NCBI RefSeq assembly: GCF_001667035.1
Contig: NZ_LZIR01000070.1
Coordinates: 124,001 to 188,000 of the forward strand
Length of the DNA stretch: 64,000 bases
DNA from: Mycobacterium sp. 852002-51057_SCH5723018
GTDB taxonomy: Bacteria > Actinomycetota > Actinomycetes > Mycobacteriales > Mycobacteriaceae
Direction: 5' to 3'
Positions 41,199-49,860 of this stretch are shown piece after piece. Position numbers and translations under genes: made by a program. The stretch's first letter is position 1. Each line of letters starts with the position of its first letter. Below the pieces are notes generated by a model that made no database searches, had not been told where the DNA came from, and worked only from the letters and a program-made list of their open reading frames with translations.

Positions 41199-41996
41199 GT
41201 GTTGAGTCGTTGGATCTTGAGCAACGTCCCGTCGTGGCTGGTATTACTCGGCCTCGTCGTCCTCCTCGCAGGCGGAGCAGTACTTGTCCAGATGTGCGTC
41301 CGGCATCGGTTCTCCCGGCTCAAGGGGGACCAGCACAACGATGCGATACGGTTCGCCTTCGGCGTCGTCGGGTTCGTGTTCGCGTTCTTCACCGGTTTCG
41401 TCGCTTCCGCGATGTGGGGGCAAGTCAACAATGCCGACGTCAAGGCGCGGACCGAGGGCGCGGTCGCGGTGCAGATGGCCAGGGACCTGACCGTGTTCGA
41501 CAAGGGCGACAGCGACCGCATCCGACAGAGCTTGGTTGACTATGAACGTGCCGCCATAGCTGAGTGGCCCATAGCGGCGAACGGCCATTCGTACCCTGAG
41601 GCCGAAAACGCTCTCAAGCGCCTCTCCACCGCATACCAGGAAGTCCAGCCGCGCACCGACACACAAAAGACGTTCCTCAGCACGTCTTTCACCAACCTCG
41701 ACAAGATCAGTCAGGCCCGCACAGAACGCGTACTGCAGGCCCGGACGGACAAGGGCCCACCGTGGTCATTGTGGGCGGTGATCTTGCTGACCAGCGGGCT
41801 GCTGCTGGGCTGCGCGATCGTTTATGGCGTTGAAGAACCCGTCATGCACTACGCCGTGGTCGCGATCGTGGGCGTGCTGGTAGCCGCCAATCTGTTCCTC
41901 GTCTTGGAACTTTCGCACCCGTTCATCGGCAAACTCGCAACCTCCGCAGAACCGCTGCGCGACGTCATCCATTTCCTGTCGTCACCCCCGTCGTAG
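41199..41996 (+). CDS. DUF4239 (bestrophin-like) membrane protein
   Basis: Protein of 265 residues with two N-terminal membrane helices (about 10-32 and 46-66), a hydrophilic helical centre, and two C-terminal helices (about 188-208 and 213-235). The final block ANLFLVLELSHPFIG is characteristic of DUF4239 proteins, compared to bestrophin channels. Function unknown. The GTG start is preceded by GGCAGGAG. It stands alone within the accessory patch that separates ribA2 from ribC. Confidence 0.82.
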   Translation: MLSRWILSNVPSWLVLLGLVVLLAGGAVLVQMCVRHRFSRLKGDQHNDAIRFAFGVVGFVFAFFTGFVASAMWGQVNNADVKARTEGAVAVQMARDLTVFDKGDSDRIRQSLVDYERAAIAEWPIAANGHSYPEAENALKRLSTAYQEVQPRTDTQKTFLSTSFTNLDKISQARTERVLQARTDKGPPWSLWAVILLTSGLLLGCAIVYGVEEPVMHYAVVAIVGVLVAANLFLVLELSHPFIGKLATSAEPLRDVIHFLSSPPS

Positions 41997-42144
41997 TCGC
42001 GATCCTCGCGTGCCCGCCCTCGGCAGCAAGGAGAGGGGATCGAAAACTTGGTTCGAGCGCCCCGGGGTCATCCCCGCAGACGACGGGTACCACCTCTACG
42101 CTCCCGTCAATGGCCAGACTCCGAACGTTTGCGCTGGTAGTGGC

Positions 42145-42747
42145 CTATTTCCGCGACATCAGCCGCTCGACGTATTTGGCGATGACGTCGACCTCCAGGT
42201 TCACCTGCGTCCCGACCGGCGCCCGGCCCAGCGTGGTCAACTCCCGCGTCGTCGGGATCAGCGACACCTCGAACCAGTCCCGCGGCTCGGCGCCCAGCCC
42301 GGAGACCGTCAGGGAAATCCCGTCGACGGTGATCGACCCCTTCTCGACGACGTAGCGGGCCACCTCCGGGGGGATCTCGATGCGCACCACTTCCCAATGC
42401 TCCGAAGGTGCCCGGGCCACGATCCGGCCGGTGCCGTCGACGTGCCCCTGCACGATGTGACCGCCGAGCCGGCTGTTGACCGCCGCAGCGCGCTCCAGAT
42501 TCACCCGGCCGCCGGGTTGCAATTCGCCCAGGGTGGACCGGTTGAGGGTCTCCCCCATCACGTCCGCGGTGAATTGGCCGTCCGCCAGCAACTCGGCGAC
42601 CGTCAGGCAGACGCCGTTTACGGCGATCGAATCGCCGTGATGGGCGTCGGCGGTCACCACGGGCCCGCGAATGGTCAGGCGCGCGGCATCTGCGAGGACA
42701 TCCCGGCCGGTTAGCTCTCCGAGTTCCTCGACAATTCCGGTGAACAT
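42145..42747 (-). CDS. ribC: Riboflavin synthase alpha chain
   Basis: Final step of riboflavin synthesis: dismutation of two lumazine molecules. 200 residues built of two similar barrels: [11 protein letters not shown] at the start, [11 protein letters not shown] and [10 protein letters not shown] in the first, [11 protein letters not shown] and [16 protein letters not shown] in the second. Equivalent to Rv1412. Leaderless -10 TAACCT six bases upstream. Divergent from lprG. Confidence 0.95.
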   Translation of the reverse strand: MFTGIVEELGELTGRDVLADAARLTIRGPVVTADAHHGDSIAVNGVCLTVAELLADGQFTADVMGETLNRSTLGELQPGGRVNLERAAAVNSRLGGHIVQGHVDGTGRIVARAPSEHWEVVRIEIPPEVARYVVEKGSITVDGISLTVSGLGAEPRDWFEVSLIPTTRELTTLGRAPVGTQVNLEVDVIAKYVERLMSRK

Positions 42748-42753
42748 TGCACC

Positions 42754-42759
42754 AGGTTA
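42754..42759 (-). promoter_or_regulatory. -10 element of ribC, leaderless type
   Basis: TAACCT on the minus strand, six bases before the ribC ATG. Confidence 0.45.
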
Positions 42760-42818
42760 ATTCGCCCGTGCGCGGGGTACCGGCCCCCGCGTTTTCAGGG
42801 CCGGTCACCCGCACCCTC

Positions 42819-42824
42819 TACGAT
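42819..42824 (+). promoter_or_regulatory. -10 element of lprG-P55, leaderless type
   Basis: TACGAT ends seven bases before ATG 42832. The alternative ATG at 42823 overlaps the hexamer, which favours 42832. Confidence 0.45.
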
Positions 42825-42831
42825 GCTGGGT

Positions 42832-43539
42832 ATGCAGACCCGCCACCGTCTACTGGCCGTCCTCGCTTCCCTAACCCTCACCACCGCATTGATCGCCGGA
42901 TGTTCGTCGGGCCCGAAGCAGAGCGGCGCGCCGCTTCCCGACGCCACGACGCTGGTCAAGCAGTCCGCCGAAACGACCAAGAACGTGAAGAGCGGCCACC
43001 TCGTGTTGACGGTGAGCGGAAAGATAACGGGGATGCCGATCAAGGTCCTGACCGGTGACCTCACGGTCGCACCGGCCACCGCCGCGTCCGGGAACGCCAC
43101 CATCACACTCGGGGGGTCTGACATTCAAGTCGACTTTGCGGTCGTCGACGGCGATCTGTACGCCACACTGACGCCAAACAAGTGGAGTGATTTCGGCAAG
43201 GCCTCCGACATCTACGACGTCTCGGTGATCCTGAACCCGGACACCGGGCTGGGCAACGCGCTGAACAACTTCAGCAACGCCAAGGCCGAGGGCCGCGAGA
43301 CCATCAACGGGCAGACCACGATCAAGGTCAGCGGAAACGTCTCGGCGGACGCGGTGAACAAGCTGGTGCCGCCCTTCAACGCGTCGCAGCCGGTGCCGGC
43401 CACGGTGTGGATCCAGGAGACCGGCGACCATCAGCTGGTACAGGCCAACCTGCAGAAGAGCTCGGGCAACGCGGTCCAGATGACGTTCTCCAACTGGGGC
43501 GAGGCGGTCAACGTCACCAAGCCCCCGGTGAGCTCATGA
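42832..43539 (+). CDS. lprG: Lipoprotein LprG
   Basis: Cell-envelope lipoprotein of 235 residues, equivalent to Rv1411c. Known LprG binds triacylated glycolipids and triacylglycerol in a large pocket and works with P55 in moving them to the outer envelope. The signal peptide ends in the lipobox LIAGC. The mature domain keeps family segments [43 protein letters not shown] and [15 protein letters not shown]. The stop overlaps the P55 start (ATGA). Confidence 0.95.
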   Translation: MQTRHRLLAVLASLTLTTALIAGCSSGPKQSGAPLPDATTLVKQSAETTKNVKSGHLVLTVSGKITGMPIKVLTGDLTVAPATAASGNATITLGGSDIQVDFAVVDGDLYATLTPNKWSDFGKASDIYDVSVILNPDTGLGNALNNFSNAKAEGRETINGQTTIKVSGNVSADAVNKLVPPFNASQPVPATVWIQETGDHQLVQANLQKSSGNAVQMTFSNWGEAVNVTKPPVSS

Positions 43540-45098
43540 CCGCGCAGACGGGACGCCGCGTCGCGATCAGCGCCGGCAGCCTCGCGGTGCTGCTGGGTGC
43601 CCTCGACACCTACGTCGTGGTCACCATCATGCGCGACATCATGCACGACGTCGGGATCCCGGTTAACCAGCTGCAACGGATCACCTGGATCGTCACGATG
43701 TACCTGCTGGGCTACATCGCCGCCATGCCGCTGCTGGGCCGGGCCTCCGACCGATTCGGGCGCAAGCTGCTGCTGCAGGCCAGCCTCGCCCTGTTCATCG
43801 TCGGGTCGGTGGTCACCGCGCTGGCCGGCCATTTCGGCGACTTCCACCTGCTGATCGCCGGCCGCACCATCCAGGGCGTGGCGAGCGGTGCCCTTTTGCC
43901 GGTGACCCTCGCCCTGGGCGCCGACCTGTGGTCGCAACGCAACCGCGCCGGCGTGCTGGGCGGCATCGGCGCCGCGCAGGAGCTCGGCAGCGTGCTGGGC
44001 CCGCTGTACGGCATCTTCATCGTCTTTCTGTTCCACGACTGGCGGTATGTGTTCTGGATCAACGTCCCGCTGACGCTGATCGCGATGGTGATGATCCAGT
44101 TCAGCCTGCCGGCGCGGGAGCGCACCGAAGAGCCGGAACGGATCGACCTGGTCGGTGGCCTGCTGCTGGCGCTCGCGCTGGGCCTTGCGGTGATCGGGCT
44201 GTACAACCCCAACCCCGACGGCAAACAGGTGCTGCCCAGCTATGGCCTGCCGCTGGTGATCGGGGCGGCGGTCGCGGCGGTGGCTTTCGTGGTGTGGGAG
44301 CGCGTCTCGCGCACGCGGCTGATCGATCCGGCCGGGGTGCGCTTCCGGCCGTTCCTGGCCGCGCTGGGCGCGTCGTTGACCGCGGGCGCGGCGCTGATGG
44401 TGACGCTGGTCGACGTGGAGCTGTTCGGGCAGGGCGTGCTGCAGATGGACCAGAACCAGGCGGCCGGGCTGCTGCTGTGGTTCCTCATCGCGCTGCCGAT
44501 CGGCGCCGTGCTGGGCGGGTGGATCGCCACCCGGATCGGCGACCGGTTAATGACCTTCATTGGGCTGCTCATCGCCGCCTACGGGTATTGGCTGATTCAC
44601 TACTGGCGCGAAGACGTCATGGATCACCGGCACAACATTTTCGGGTTGTTCAGTGTGCCCGCGCTGCACGCCGACCTGCTGGTGGCCGGCCTCGGGCTGG
44701 GCCTGGTGATCGGGCCGCTGTCGTCGGCCGCCCTGCGAGTGGTCCCCGCCGCCCAACACGGCATCGCCTCCGCGGCGGTGGTGGTGGCCCGCATGACGGG
44801 CATGCTGATCGGTGTGGCCGCGCTTACCGCGTGGGGCTTCTACCGGTTCAACCAGATCGTGGCCGGGCTCACGGCGGCGATTCCGCCGAACGCCACCCTG
44901 TTCGAGCGGGTGGCCGCCCAGGGCTCGATGTACCTCAAGGCGTTCGCGATGATGTACGGCGACATCTTCGGAGTCACCGTCGTCATCTGTGTGGTGGGAG
45001 CGCTGCTCGGCCTGCTGGTCGGCGGCCGCAAGGAACACGCCGAGGAACCCGGGGTCCCCGAGGAGCGGGCCGCAACAAGCCCAGCAACCACCCCCTGA
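43536..45098 (+). CDS. Major facilitator efflux protein P55
   Basis: MFS transporter of 520 residues with about 14 membrane helices, equivalent to Rv1410c. [14 protein letters not shown] in helix 1 and the loop 2-3 motif [15 protein letters not shown] (MFS motif A) are visible, and [15 protein letters not shown] matches motif C of the drug:H+ antiporter group. With LprG it is known to support triacylglyceride export, drug tolerance and virulence in M. tuberculosis. The ATG at 43536 lies inside the lprG stop. Convergent with ribG. Confidence 0.95.
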   Translation: MTAQTGRRVAISAGSLAVLLGALDTYVVVTIMRDIMHDVGIPVNQLQRITWIVTMYLLGYIAAMPLLGRASDRFGRKLLLQASLALFIVGSVVTALAGHFGDFHLLIAGRTIQGVASGALLPVTLALGADLWSQRNRAGVLGGIGAAQELGSVLGPLYGIFIVFLFHDWRYVFWINVPLTLIAMVMIQFSLPARERTEEPERIDLVGGLLLALALGLAVIGLYNPNPDGKQVLPSYGLPLVIGAAVAAVAFVVWERVSRTRLIDPAGVRFRPFLAALGASLTAGAALMVTLVDVELFGQGVLQMDQNQAAGLLLWFLIALPIGAVLGGWIATRIGDRLMTFIGLLIAAYGYWLIHYWREDVMDHRHNIFGLFSVPALHADLLVAGLGLGLVIGPLSSAALRVVPAAQHGIASAAVVVARMTGMLIGVAALTAWGFYRFNQIVAGLTAAIPPNATLFERVAAQGSMYLKAFAMMYGDIFGVTVVICVVGALLGLLVGGRKEHAEEPGVPEERAATSPATTP

Positions 45099-45103
45099 GC
45101 GCC

Positions 45104-45135
45104 GCGGCGGGCCGGGCGAGGCGGGTCGCCGCCGT
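45104..45135. repeat. Shorter copy of the convergent-intergenic repeat, reversed
   Basis: In inverse orientation, blocks GCCGGGCGA, GCGGGTCGCCGCC and TC match the repeat at 30060-30112 with few differences. It lies between the convergent stops of P55 and ribG, the same setting as the other copies. Confidence 0.55.
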
Positions 45136-45140
45136 CAGCG

Positions 45141-46175
45141 CTAGTTGCCGTGCGGCACCAGGCTAAGCACCAGATCCGGTCCGGCCTGGTCGATGCCGTC
45201 GAAGCGCCAGCGCAACGCCCGCGTGATAGTGGACACCCCCACGTCGTCGACGGCGATGTTCGGCCCGCCCACCAGGATCGGCGCGACGTAGGCCAGGATG
45301 CGGTTGATCGCCCCGGCCCGCAGGAAGGCGCCGGCGAGCGTGGGGCCGCCCTCGAGCAGCACATCGGTGCGGTCCGACAGCGCCTTGATCACCTCCATGG
45401 GGTCGTGGGTACGAATCACCATGGTGCGCGAATCGTCGTTGAGAACCTTTGCCTCCGGCGGCATTTCACGCATGCCCACCACCACGCGCAGCGGCTGGCG
45501 GTCGGCCAGCGAGCCGTCGGGCAGCCGGGCGGTCAACGCCGGATCGTCGGCCAGCACGGTGCCCGTGCCCACCACGATCGCGTCGGCGATGGCGCGGCGA
45601 CGGTGTAGGTCGGAGCGGGACGCCTCGCTGGAGATCCACTGGCTGGTGCCGTCGGCGGCGGCGCTGCGGCCATCGATGCTGCTGGCGTACTTCCACGTCA
45701 CATGCGGCAGCCCCGTCCGCGTCTTGTGCAGCCACTCCCGCAGCGGCCCGACGGTCACCTGATCGGCCAGCACGCCGGACCGCACCTGCACGCCGGCCGC
45801 CTGCAGCCGGCCCGCGCCCCCGCCGGCGATCCCGTTCGGGTCGGCCACGGCGTACACCACCGCGCTGACCCTCGCTTCGATCAGGGCGTTGACGCACGGC
45901 GGTGTCTTGCCGTAGTGATTGCACGGCTCGAGCGTGACCACGGCGATGCCGCCGGCGGCCAGGCCGCCGGCCCGCCGCAGGGCCAAGACCTCGGCGTGGT
46001 CGCCGCCGGCCGGCTCGGTGGCGCCCACCCCGACCACCCTGCCCTGGGTGTCGACGATCACGCACCCGACGGGTGGATTCGGGTAGGTGGTGCCCTTGAC
46101 GTGGTAGGAGTGCTCGATCGCCAGACGCATGGCCGCGTCGAGGCTGTCGACCGACTGGCTCGAGGGCTGGTTCAT
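45141..46175 (-). CDS. ribG: Bifunctional riboflavin deaminase/reductase RibD (RibG)
   Basis: Second and third riboflavin steps: pyrimidine deamination and side-chain reduction. 344 residues, Rv1409 type. Deaminase domain with zinc ligands in HAE (60-62) and [13 protein letters not shown] (Cys85, Cys94); reductase domain with [28 protein letters not shown] and [16 protein letters not shown] 46175 overlaps the rpe stop by four bases; a much longer upstream frame runs out of frame through rpe and was rejected. It ends the fmt-fmu-rpe-ribG series. Confidence 0.95.
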   Translation of the reverse strand: MNQPSSQSVDSLDAAMRLAIEHSYHVKGTTYPNPPVGCVIVDTQGRVVGVGATEPAGGDHAEVLALRRAGGLAAGGIAVVTLEPCNHYGKTPPCVNALIEARVSAVVYAVADPNGIAGGGAGRLQAAGVQVRSGVLADQVTVGPLREWLHKTRTGLPHVTWKYASSIDGRSAAADGTSQWISSEASRSDLHRRRAIADAIVVGTGTVLADDPALTARLPDGSLADRQPLRVVVGMREMPPEAKVLNDDSRTMVIRTHDPMEVIKALSDRTDVLLEGGPTLAGAFLRAGAINRILAYVAPILVGGPNIAVDDVGVSTITRALRWRFDGIDQAGPDLVLSLVPHGN

Positions 46176-46870
46176 GCGCGTAGGTGCGGTGACGCGGCGG
46201 CGGCTTGCCGCCGCAACGCCCCGACCGCGGCCTCGGGATCCTCCGCCCCGTAGACCGCCGACCCGGCGACGAAGCAGTCGACGCCGGCTTCGGCGGCCTG
46301 CTCGATGGTGTCCTCGTTGATGCCGCCGTCGATCTCGACCAGGATGGTCAGCTCCCCCGCCTCGATCATTTTGCGGGCGGTGCGGACCTTGCTCAGTACC
46401 TCGGGGATGAAGCTCTGGCCGCCGAAGCCCGGCTCGACCGACATGATCAGCAGGGTGTCGAAGTGCGGCAGGATTTCCAGGTAGGGCTCGAGCGGCGTCC
46501 CCGGCTTCACACTGATCCCGGCTTTGGCGCCCGCGGCGCGAATATCGCGCGCCACCCCGACGGGATTGTCGGTCGCCTCGGCGTGGAACGTGACGTTGTA
46601 GGCGCCCGCCTCGGCGTACGGGGGCGCCCAGCGGTCGGGATCCTCGATCATCAGATGGCAATCCACCGGGATGGCGGTGGCGGCCAGCAGGCTCTCCACC
46701 ACCGGCAGGCCGATGGTCAGGTTCGGCACGAAGTGGTTGTCCATCACGTCGACGTGCAGCCAGTCGGCGCCGCGCACGGCGGCGGCTTCGTCGGCGAGTC
46801 GGGCGAAATCTGCGGACAGGAGCGACGGGGCGATCAGAGGTCCCGGTGGAGGTCCCGCATTGCCAGGCAT
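46172..46870 (-). CDS. rpe: Ribulose-phosphate 3-epimerase
   Basis: Interconverts ribulose 5-phosphate and xylulose 5-phosphate, linking the pentose pathway with ribG next door, since ribulose 5-phosphate is a riboflavin precursor. 232 residues from ATG 46870, exactly the Rv1408 length. TIM-barrel motifs: [30 protein letters not shown] with the metal-binding His/Asp, [12 protein letters not shown] and [18 protein letters not shown] hexamer seven bases upstream suggests a leaderless promoter inside the fmu-rpe gap. Confidence 0.96.
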   Translation of the reverse strand: MPGNAGPPPGPLIAPSLLSADFARLADEAAAVRGADWLHVDVMDNHFVPNLTIGLPVVESLLAATAIPVDCHLMIEDPDRWAPPYAEAGAYNVTFHAEATDNPVGVARDIRAAGAKAGISVKPGTPLEPYLEILPHFDTLLIMSVEPGFGGQSFIPEVLSKVRTARKMIEAGELTILVEIDGGINEDTIEQAAEAGVDCFVAGSAVYGAEDPEAAVGALRRQAAAASPHLRA

Positions 46871-46877
46871 GAGCGCC

Positions 46878-46883
46878 AGACTA
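46878..46883 (-). promoter_or_regulatory. -10 element of rpe, leaderless type
   Basis: TAGTCT on the minus strand with seven bases to the rpe ATG at 46870, within the 37-base gap after fmu. Confidence 0.45.
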
Positions 46884-46907
46884 CGCAGCTCGGCGGGCAT
46901 CCTCACG

Positions 46908-48296
46908 TCAGGCGCGACGCAGCGCGGCGGCAAACATGGCATCGGTGCCGTGGCGGTGCGGCCACAGCTGCGCTGAGGCCTCAGTGGGGCCCTCCGCCAG
47001 CTCCGCGGGCTCGAATAGCGGCCGGGTATCCAGGGCCGACACCGGTTGGCGGCGCAACGCGTCGCCAACCACCCCAACGGTTTCGGCGAGATGAGGCGAA
47101 CAGGTCGCGTACAGCACCACACCTCCTGGCCGCGTCAGCGCGATCGCCGCGGCCAGCAGCTCGCGCTGCAGTTTGGCCAGCACCGGCACGTCGGCCGGCT
47201 GGCGCCGCCATCGGGCCTCCGGGCGGCGGCGCAACGCGCCCAGCCCCGTGCAGGGCGCATCGACGAGCACCCGGTCGAAGACCGGATCCAGGCCGGTTTC
47301 CCGCCCGTCGACCCGCAGCACGTCGACCGGCAGCCCGCGGGTGTTCTCCACCACCATGTCGGCGCGACGCGGCGACGGCTCCACCGCCGTGACCCGGGCC
47401 CCGGCCTCCGCCCCCAGCCCGGCCAGCAGCGCGGTCTTGCCACCCGGCCCGGCGCACAGGTCCAGCCAACGGCCGGTGTCGCCGTCGACCGGGGCCAGCG
47501 TGAGCGCGCGGGCCACCAGCTGGCTGCCCTCGTCCTGGACCAGCGCCACGCCGTCGCGCACCGGTGCCAGCCGCCCGGGATCGCCGCCCGGCAGATACAC
47601 CGCGTACGGCGAATAGCGCCCGACCGTGCCGCCCACCGCGTCGGCCAGCTCGGCTGCGGTCAGCACTCCTGGCCGGGCCGCCAGGTGCACCTGGGGCCGT
47701 GCGTCGTCGCTGGCCAGCACCGCGTCGAGTTCCGTCGCGGCCGCGCCCAGCGCGTCGGCGAAGGCCTGTGCGACCCAGCGTGGGTGCGCGTGCACGAACG
47801 CGGCGTGGCCGACGGGATCCCGCGACGGGTCGGGGGCAAGCTCGTCGACCCACGACTTCTCGTCCCGGGCGGAGATGGTGCGCAGCACGCCGTTGACGAA
47901 TCCCGCTCGCGCCGAATCGAATTCGATGCCGGCCTGTTCGACGGTGGTGGACACCGCGGCGTGGGCGTCGACCCGGGTGCGCAGCAGCTGGTAGGCGCCC
48001 AGCCGGAGCAGGTCGAGCAGCACCGGGTCGATGGCGTCCGGCGGCCGGCCGGCGGCCGCGCCGATGATCGCGTCGAGCAGGCCCCGGGCGCGGCAGGTGC
48101 CGTAGGTCAGTTCGGTGGCGAAGGCGGCGTCCCGGCCGCTGATTCCGCGCTCGCGCAGCAGCGCGGGCAGGGCCAGGTTCGCGTACGCGTCGCGCTCGCT
48201 GACGGCCCGAAGCACCTCGAACGCGGCGGCGCGCGCCGGGTCGAGCGGCCGGCGCCGCCTGGCGGGCCCGCGGGCGGCCGGGCGGGGCGGGCTCAT
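46908..48296 (-). CDS. fmu: 16S rRNA (cytosine-5) methyltransferase, RsmB/Fmu family
   Basis: SAM-dependent RNA m5C methyltransferase, 462 residues, equivalent to Rv1407. N-terminal NusB-like RNA-binding domain ([30 protein letters not shown]), then the methyltransferase with SAM-binding [17 protein letters not shown], the two catalytic cysteines in [19 protein letters not shown] and [14 protein letters not shown] 48296 overlaps the fmt stop; the Arg/Pro-rich first 20 residues are poorly conserved. Confidence 0.94.
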   Translation of the reverse strand: MSPPRPAARGPARRRRPLDPARAAAFEVLRAVSERDAYANLALPALLRERGISGRDAAFATELTYGTCRARGLLDAIIGAAAGRPPDAIDPVLLDLLRLGAYQLLRTRVDAHAAVSTTVEQAGIEFDSARAGFVNGVLRTISARDEKSWVDELAPDPSRDPVGHAAFVHAHPRWVAQAFADALGAAATELDAVLASDDARPQVHLAARPGVLTAAELADAVGGTVGRYSPYAVYLPGGDPGRLAPVRDGVALVQDEGSQLVARALTLAPVDGDTGRWLDLCAGPGGKTALLAGLGAEAGARVTAVEPSPRRADMVVENTRGLPVDVLRVDGRETGLDPVFDRVLVDAPCTGLGALRRRPEARWRRQPADVPVLAKLQRELLAAAIALTRPGGVVLYATCSPHLAETVGVVGDALRRQPVSALDTRPLFEPAELAEGPTEASAQLWPHRHGTDAMFAAALRRA

Positions 48297-49225
48297 GACG
48301 CCCGCGCGGCGGGGTCGAGTCGGGCGCCGCGCGCCCAGTCGACGGCGTTCATGAACTTCTTTCCGGGCGGCTGGATCTGGTCGAGCCGCACCGGCTCCGA
48401 GCCGGTGCCGACCCACACGCTTTTGCGGTCGACCCGAATTGCGCCGGGCTGCAAGGGTTCTGGCGCTGCCGCGTCGATCTGCACCGGCCCGAGCTTGACC
48501 CGCAGGTCGCCGATCAGCGTCCAGGCGCCCGGGTTGGGCGTGACGGCGCGGATCCGGCGCTCCACCACCGGTGCCGGCAGGTCCCAACGCACCCGGGCCT
48601 CCTCGACCGTGATCTTCGGCGCCAGGCTGACCCCGTCGGCCGGTTGCGGTCGCGGCGCCAGGGTTCCGTCAGCGATGCCGTCCAGTGTGGTCGACAGCAG
48701 CGCTGCCCCCGAAAGGGCAAGGCGCTCAAGCAGATCGCCGGCCGTGTCGGTCGGCCGGATCGCCTCGGTGACGACGCCGTAGACCGGTCCGGAGTCCAGG
48801 CTCGGCTCGATCCGGAAGGTGGTCGCCCCGGTGATGCTGTCCCCGGCCGCGATGGCGGCCTGCACCGGGGCCGCGCCGCGCCAGGCGGGCAGGAGTGAGA
48901 AGTGCAGGTTGACCCAGCCGTGCGGGGGCACCGCGAGCAGGGCGTCGCGCAGCAGCGCGCCGTAGGCGACCACCGGGCAGCAGTCGGGCGCCAACTCGGT
49001 GAGCTCGGCGACGAACTCGGGCGAGTTGGGCCGCGACGGCCGCAGCACCGGAATGCCCCGTTCGAGCGCCTCGCGGGCCACCGGCGACGGCTCGGGCTTG
49101 CCGCGCCGGCCGGAGGCGGCGTCGGGTCGCGTCAGCACGGCGATCACCTCGTGCCGCGGCGAGTCGATGAGGCGACGCAGCGCGGGCAGCGCGGGTTCTG
49201 GGGTGCCGGCGAAGACAAGACGCAC
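48293..49225 (-). CDS. fmt: Methionyl-tRNA formyltransferase
   Basis: Formylates initiator Met-tRNA using 10-formyltetrahydrofolate. 310 residues. [18 protein letters not shown] at the N-terminus, the active-site block [20 protein letters not shown] (Asn/His and SLLPXXRG), then [17 protein letters not shown]. The GTG at 49225 fits the family start (RLVFAGTPE) and has TAGACT six bases before it; GTG 49231 is less likely. Coupled to fmu through ATGA. Confidence 0.95.
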   Translation of the reverse strand: MRLVFAGTPEPALPALRRLIDSPRHEVIAVLTRPDAASGRRGKPEPSPVAREALERGIPVLRPSRPNSPEFVAELTELAPDCCPVVAYGALLRDALLAVPPHGWVNLHFSLLPAWRGAAPVQAAIAAGDSITGATTFRIEPSLDSGPVYGVVTEAIRPTDTAGDLLERLALSGAALLSTTLDGIADGTLAPRPQPADGVSLAPKITVEEARVRWDLPAPVVERRIRAVTPNPGAWTLIGDLRVKLGPVQIDAAAPEPLQPGAIRVDRKSVWVGTGSEPVRLDQIQPPGKKFMNAVDWARGARLDPAARAS

Positions 49226-49231
49226 GGGCAC

Positions 49232-49237
49232 AGTCTA
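49232..49237 (-). promoter_or_regulatory. -10 element of fmt, leaderless type
   Basis: TAGACT on the minus strand, six bases before GTG 49225. It is the probable promoter of fmt-fmu and decides the fmt start. Confidence 0.45.
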
Positions 49238-49274
49238 GGAAGCCGCGGGTCTTCGCCCCGCAGGCAAGCGATTT

Positions 49275-49763
49275 CTACAGATCCATGTCCACGTCGAGGT
49301 GGACGTCGGGTTCGCCGCCGGCGGCGGTGAACGCCGTCAGGGCCCGCACCAGCCCATGGCGCTCGGGCGGGGGCATCTTCTCCACGATGTTGGCGATCTC
49401 AGCGCGCCGGTAGGCGGTGACCCGGCGCACGACCTCGCGTCCCCGCTTGGTCAGCGCGGCGAGCAGCTCACGGCGCGAAGTCGGGTGCGGCAGGCGGTCG
49501 ATCAGGCCCGCGGCGACCAGCCGGTCCACCATCCGGCCGGTGGCCGACGGCTGCACTCCCAGCAGGCCGGCCAGCGTGGCCAGGTTGACCGGGCCCCGGT
49601 TGGACAGGATCACCAGGGTCCGGAACTGCGGAATGGTGATGGTCTCGTCGACCTGTCCGAGCGAGCGCGCCGAGATCGCCATCAGCAACCGGGAGGCCGT
49701 CAGCAGCGCATCGGTGATCACATCCAGTGACTCGTCGGCTGCTGTCGGGCTTTCCGTTGCCAT
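49275..49763 (-). CDS. MarR-family transcriptional regulator (Rv1404 type)
   Basis: Winged-helix regulator of 162 residues. Recognition region NLATLAGLLGVQPSATGRMVDRLVAAGLI (about 58-86, split) and wing LPHPTSRRELLAALTKRG are clear. GGAGGGG lies just before ATG 49763. The M. tuberculosis homologue Rv1404 controls the methyltransferase genes Rv1403c and Rv1405c on either side; neither is present here, so the targets in this organism must lie elsewhere or the gene is autoregulated. Confidence 0.9.
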   Translation of the reverse strand: MATESPTAADESLDVITDALLTASRLLMAISARSLGQVDETITIPQFRTLVILSNRGPVNLATLAGLLGVQPSATGRMVDRLVAAGLIDRLPHPTSRRELLAALTKRGREVVRRVTAYRRAEIANIVEKMPPPERHGLVRALTAFTAAGGEPDVHLDVDMDL

Positions 49764-49860
49764 CGTGTCCCCTCCGCAGAGCCGTAACCCGTCGCAATAT
49801 CGTAAACCGAGATTATTTCCTATGTACATTATCTCCCGCGAGCGCGACCGGCCGCGTTGG

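Noticed and set aside
40834..41205. Open frame of about 120 codons in the divergent region before the DUF4239 gene
   Set aside because: No ribosome site, no recognisable product, and it would cover the palindrome and the DUF4239 ribosome site.
45141..46661. Extended ribG of 506 residues
   Set aside because: The extra 160 residues come from an out-of-frame reading of rpe; the ATG at 46175 in an ATGA overlap gives the normal family length.
46172..47122. Extended rpe of 316 residues
   Set aside because: The upstream 84 codons overlap fmu out of frame; ATG 46870 gives the exact homologue length and has a -10 element before it.
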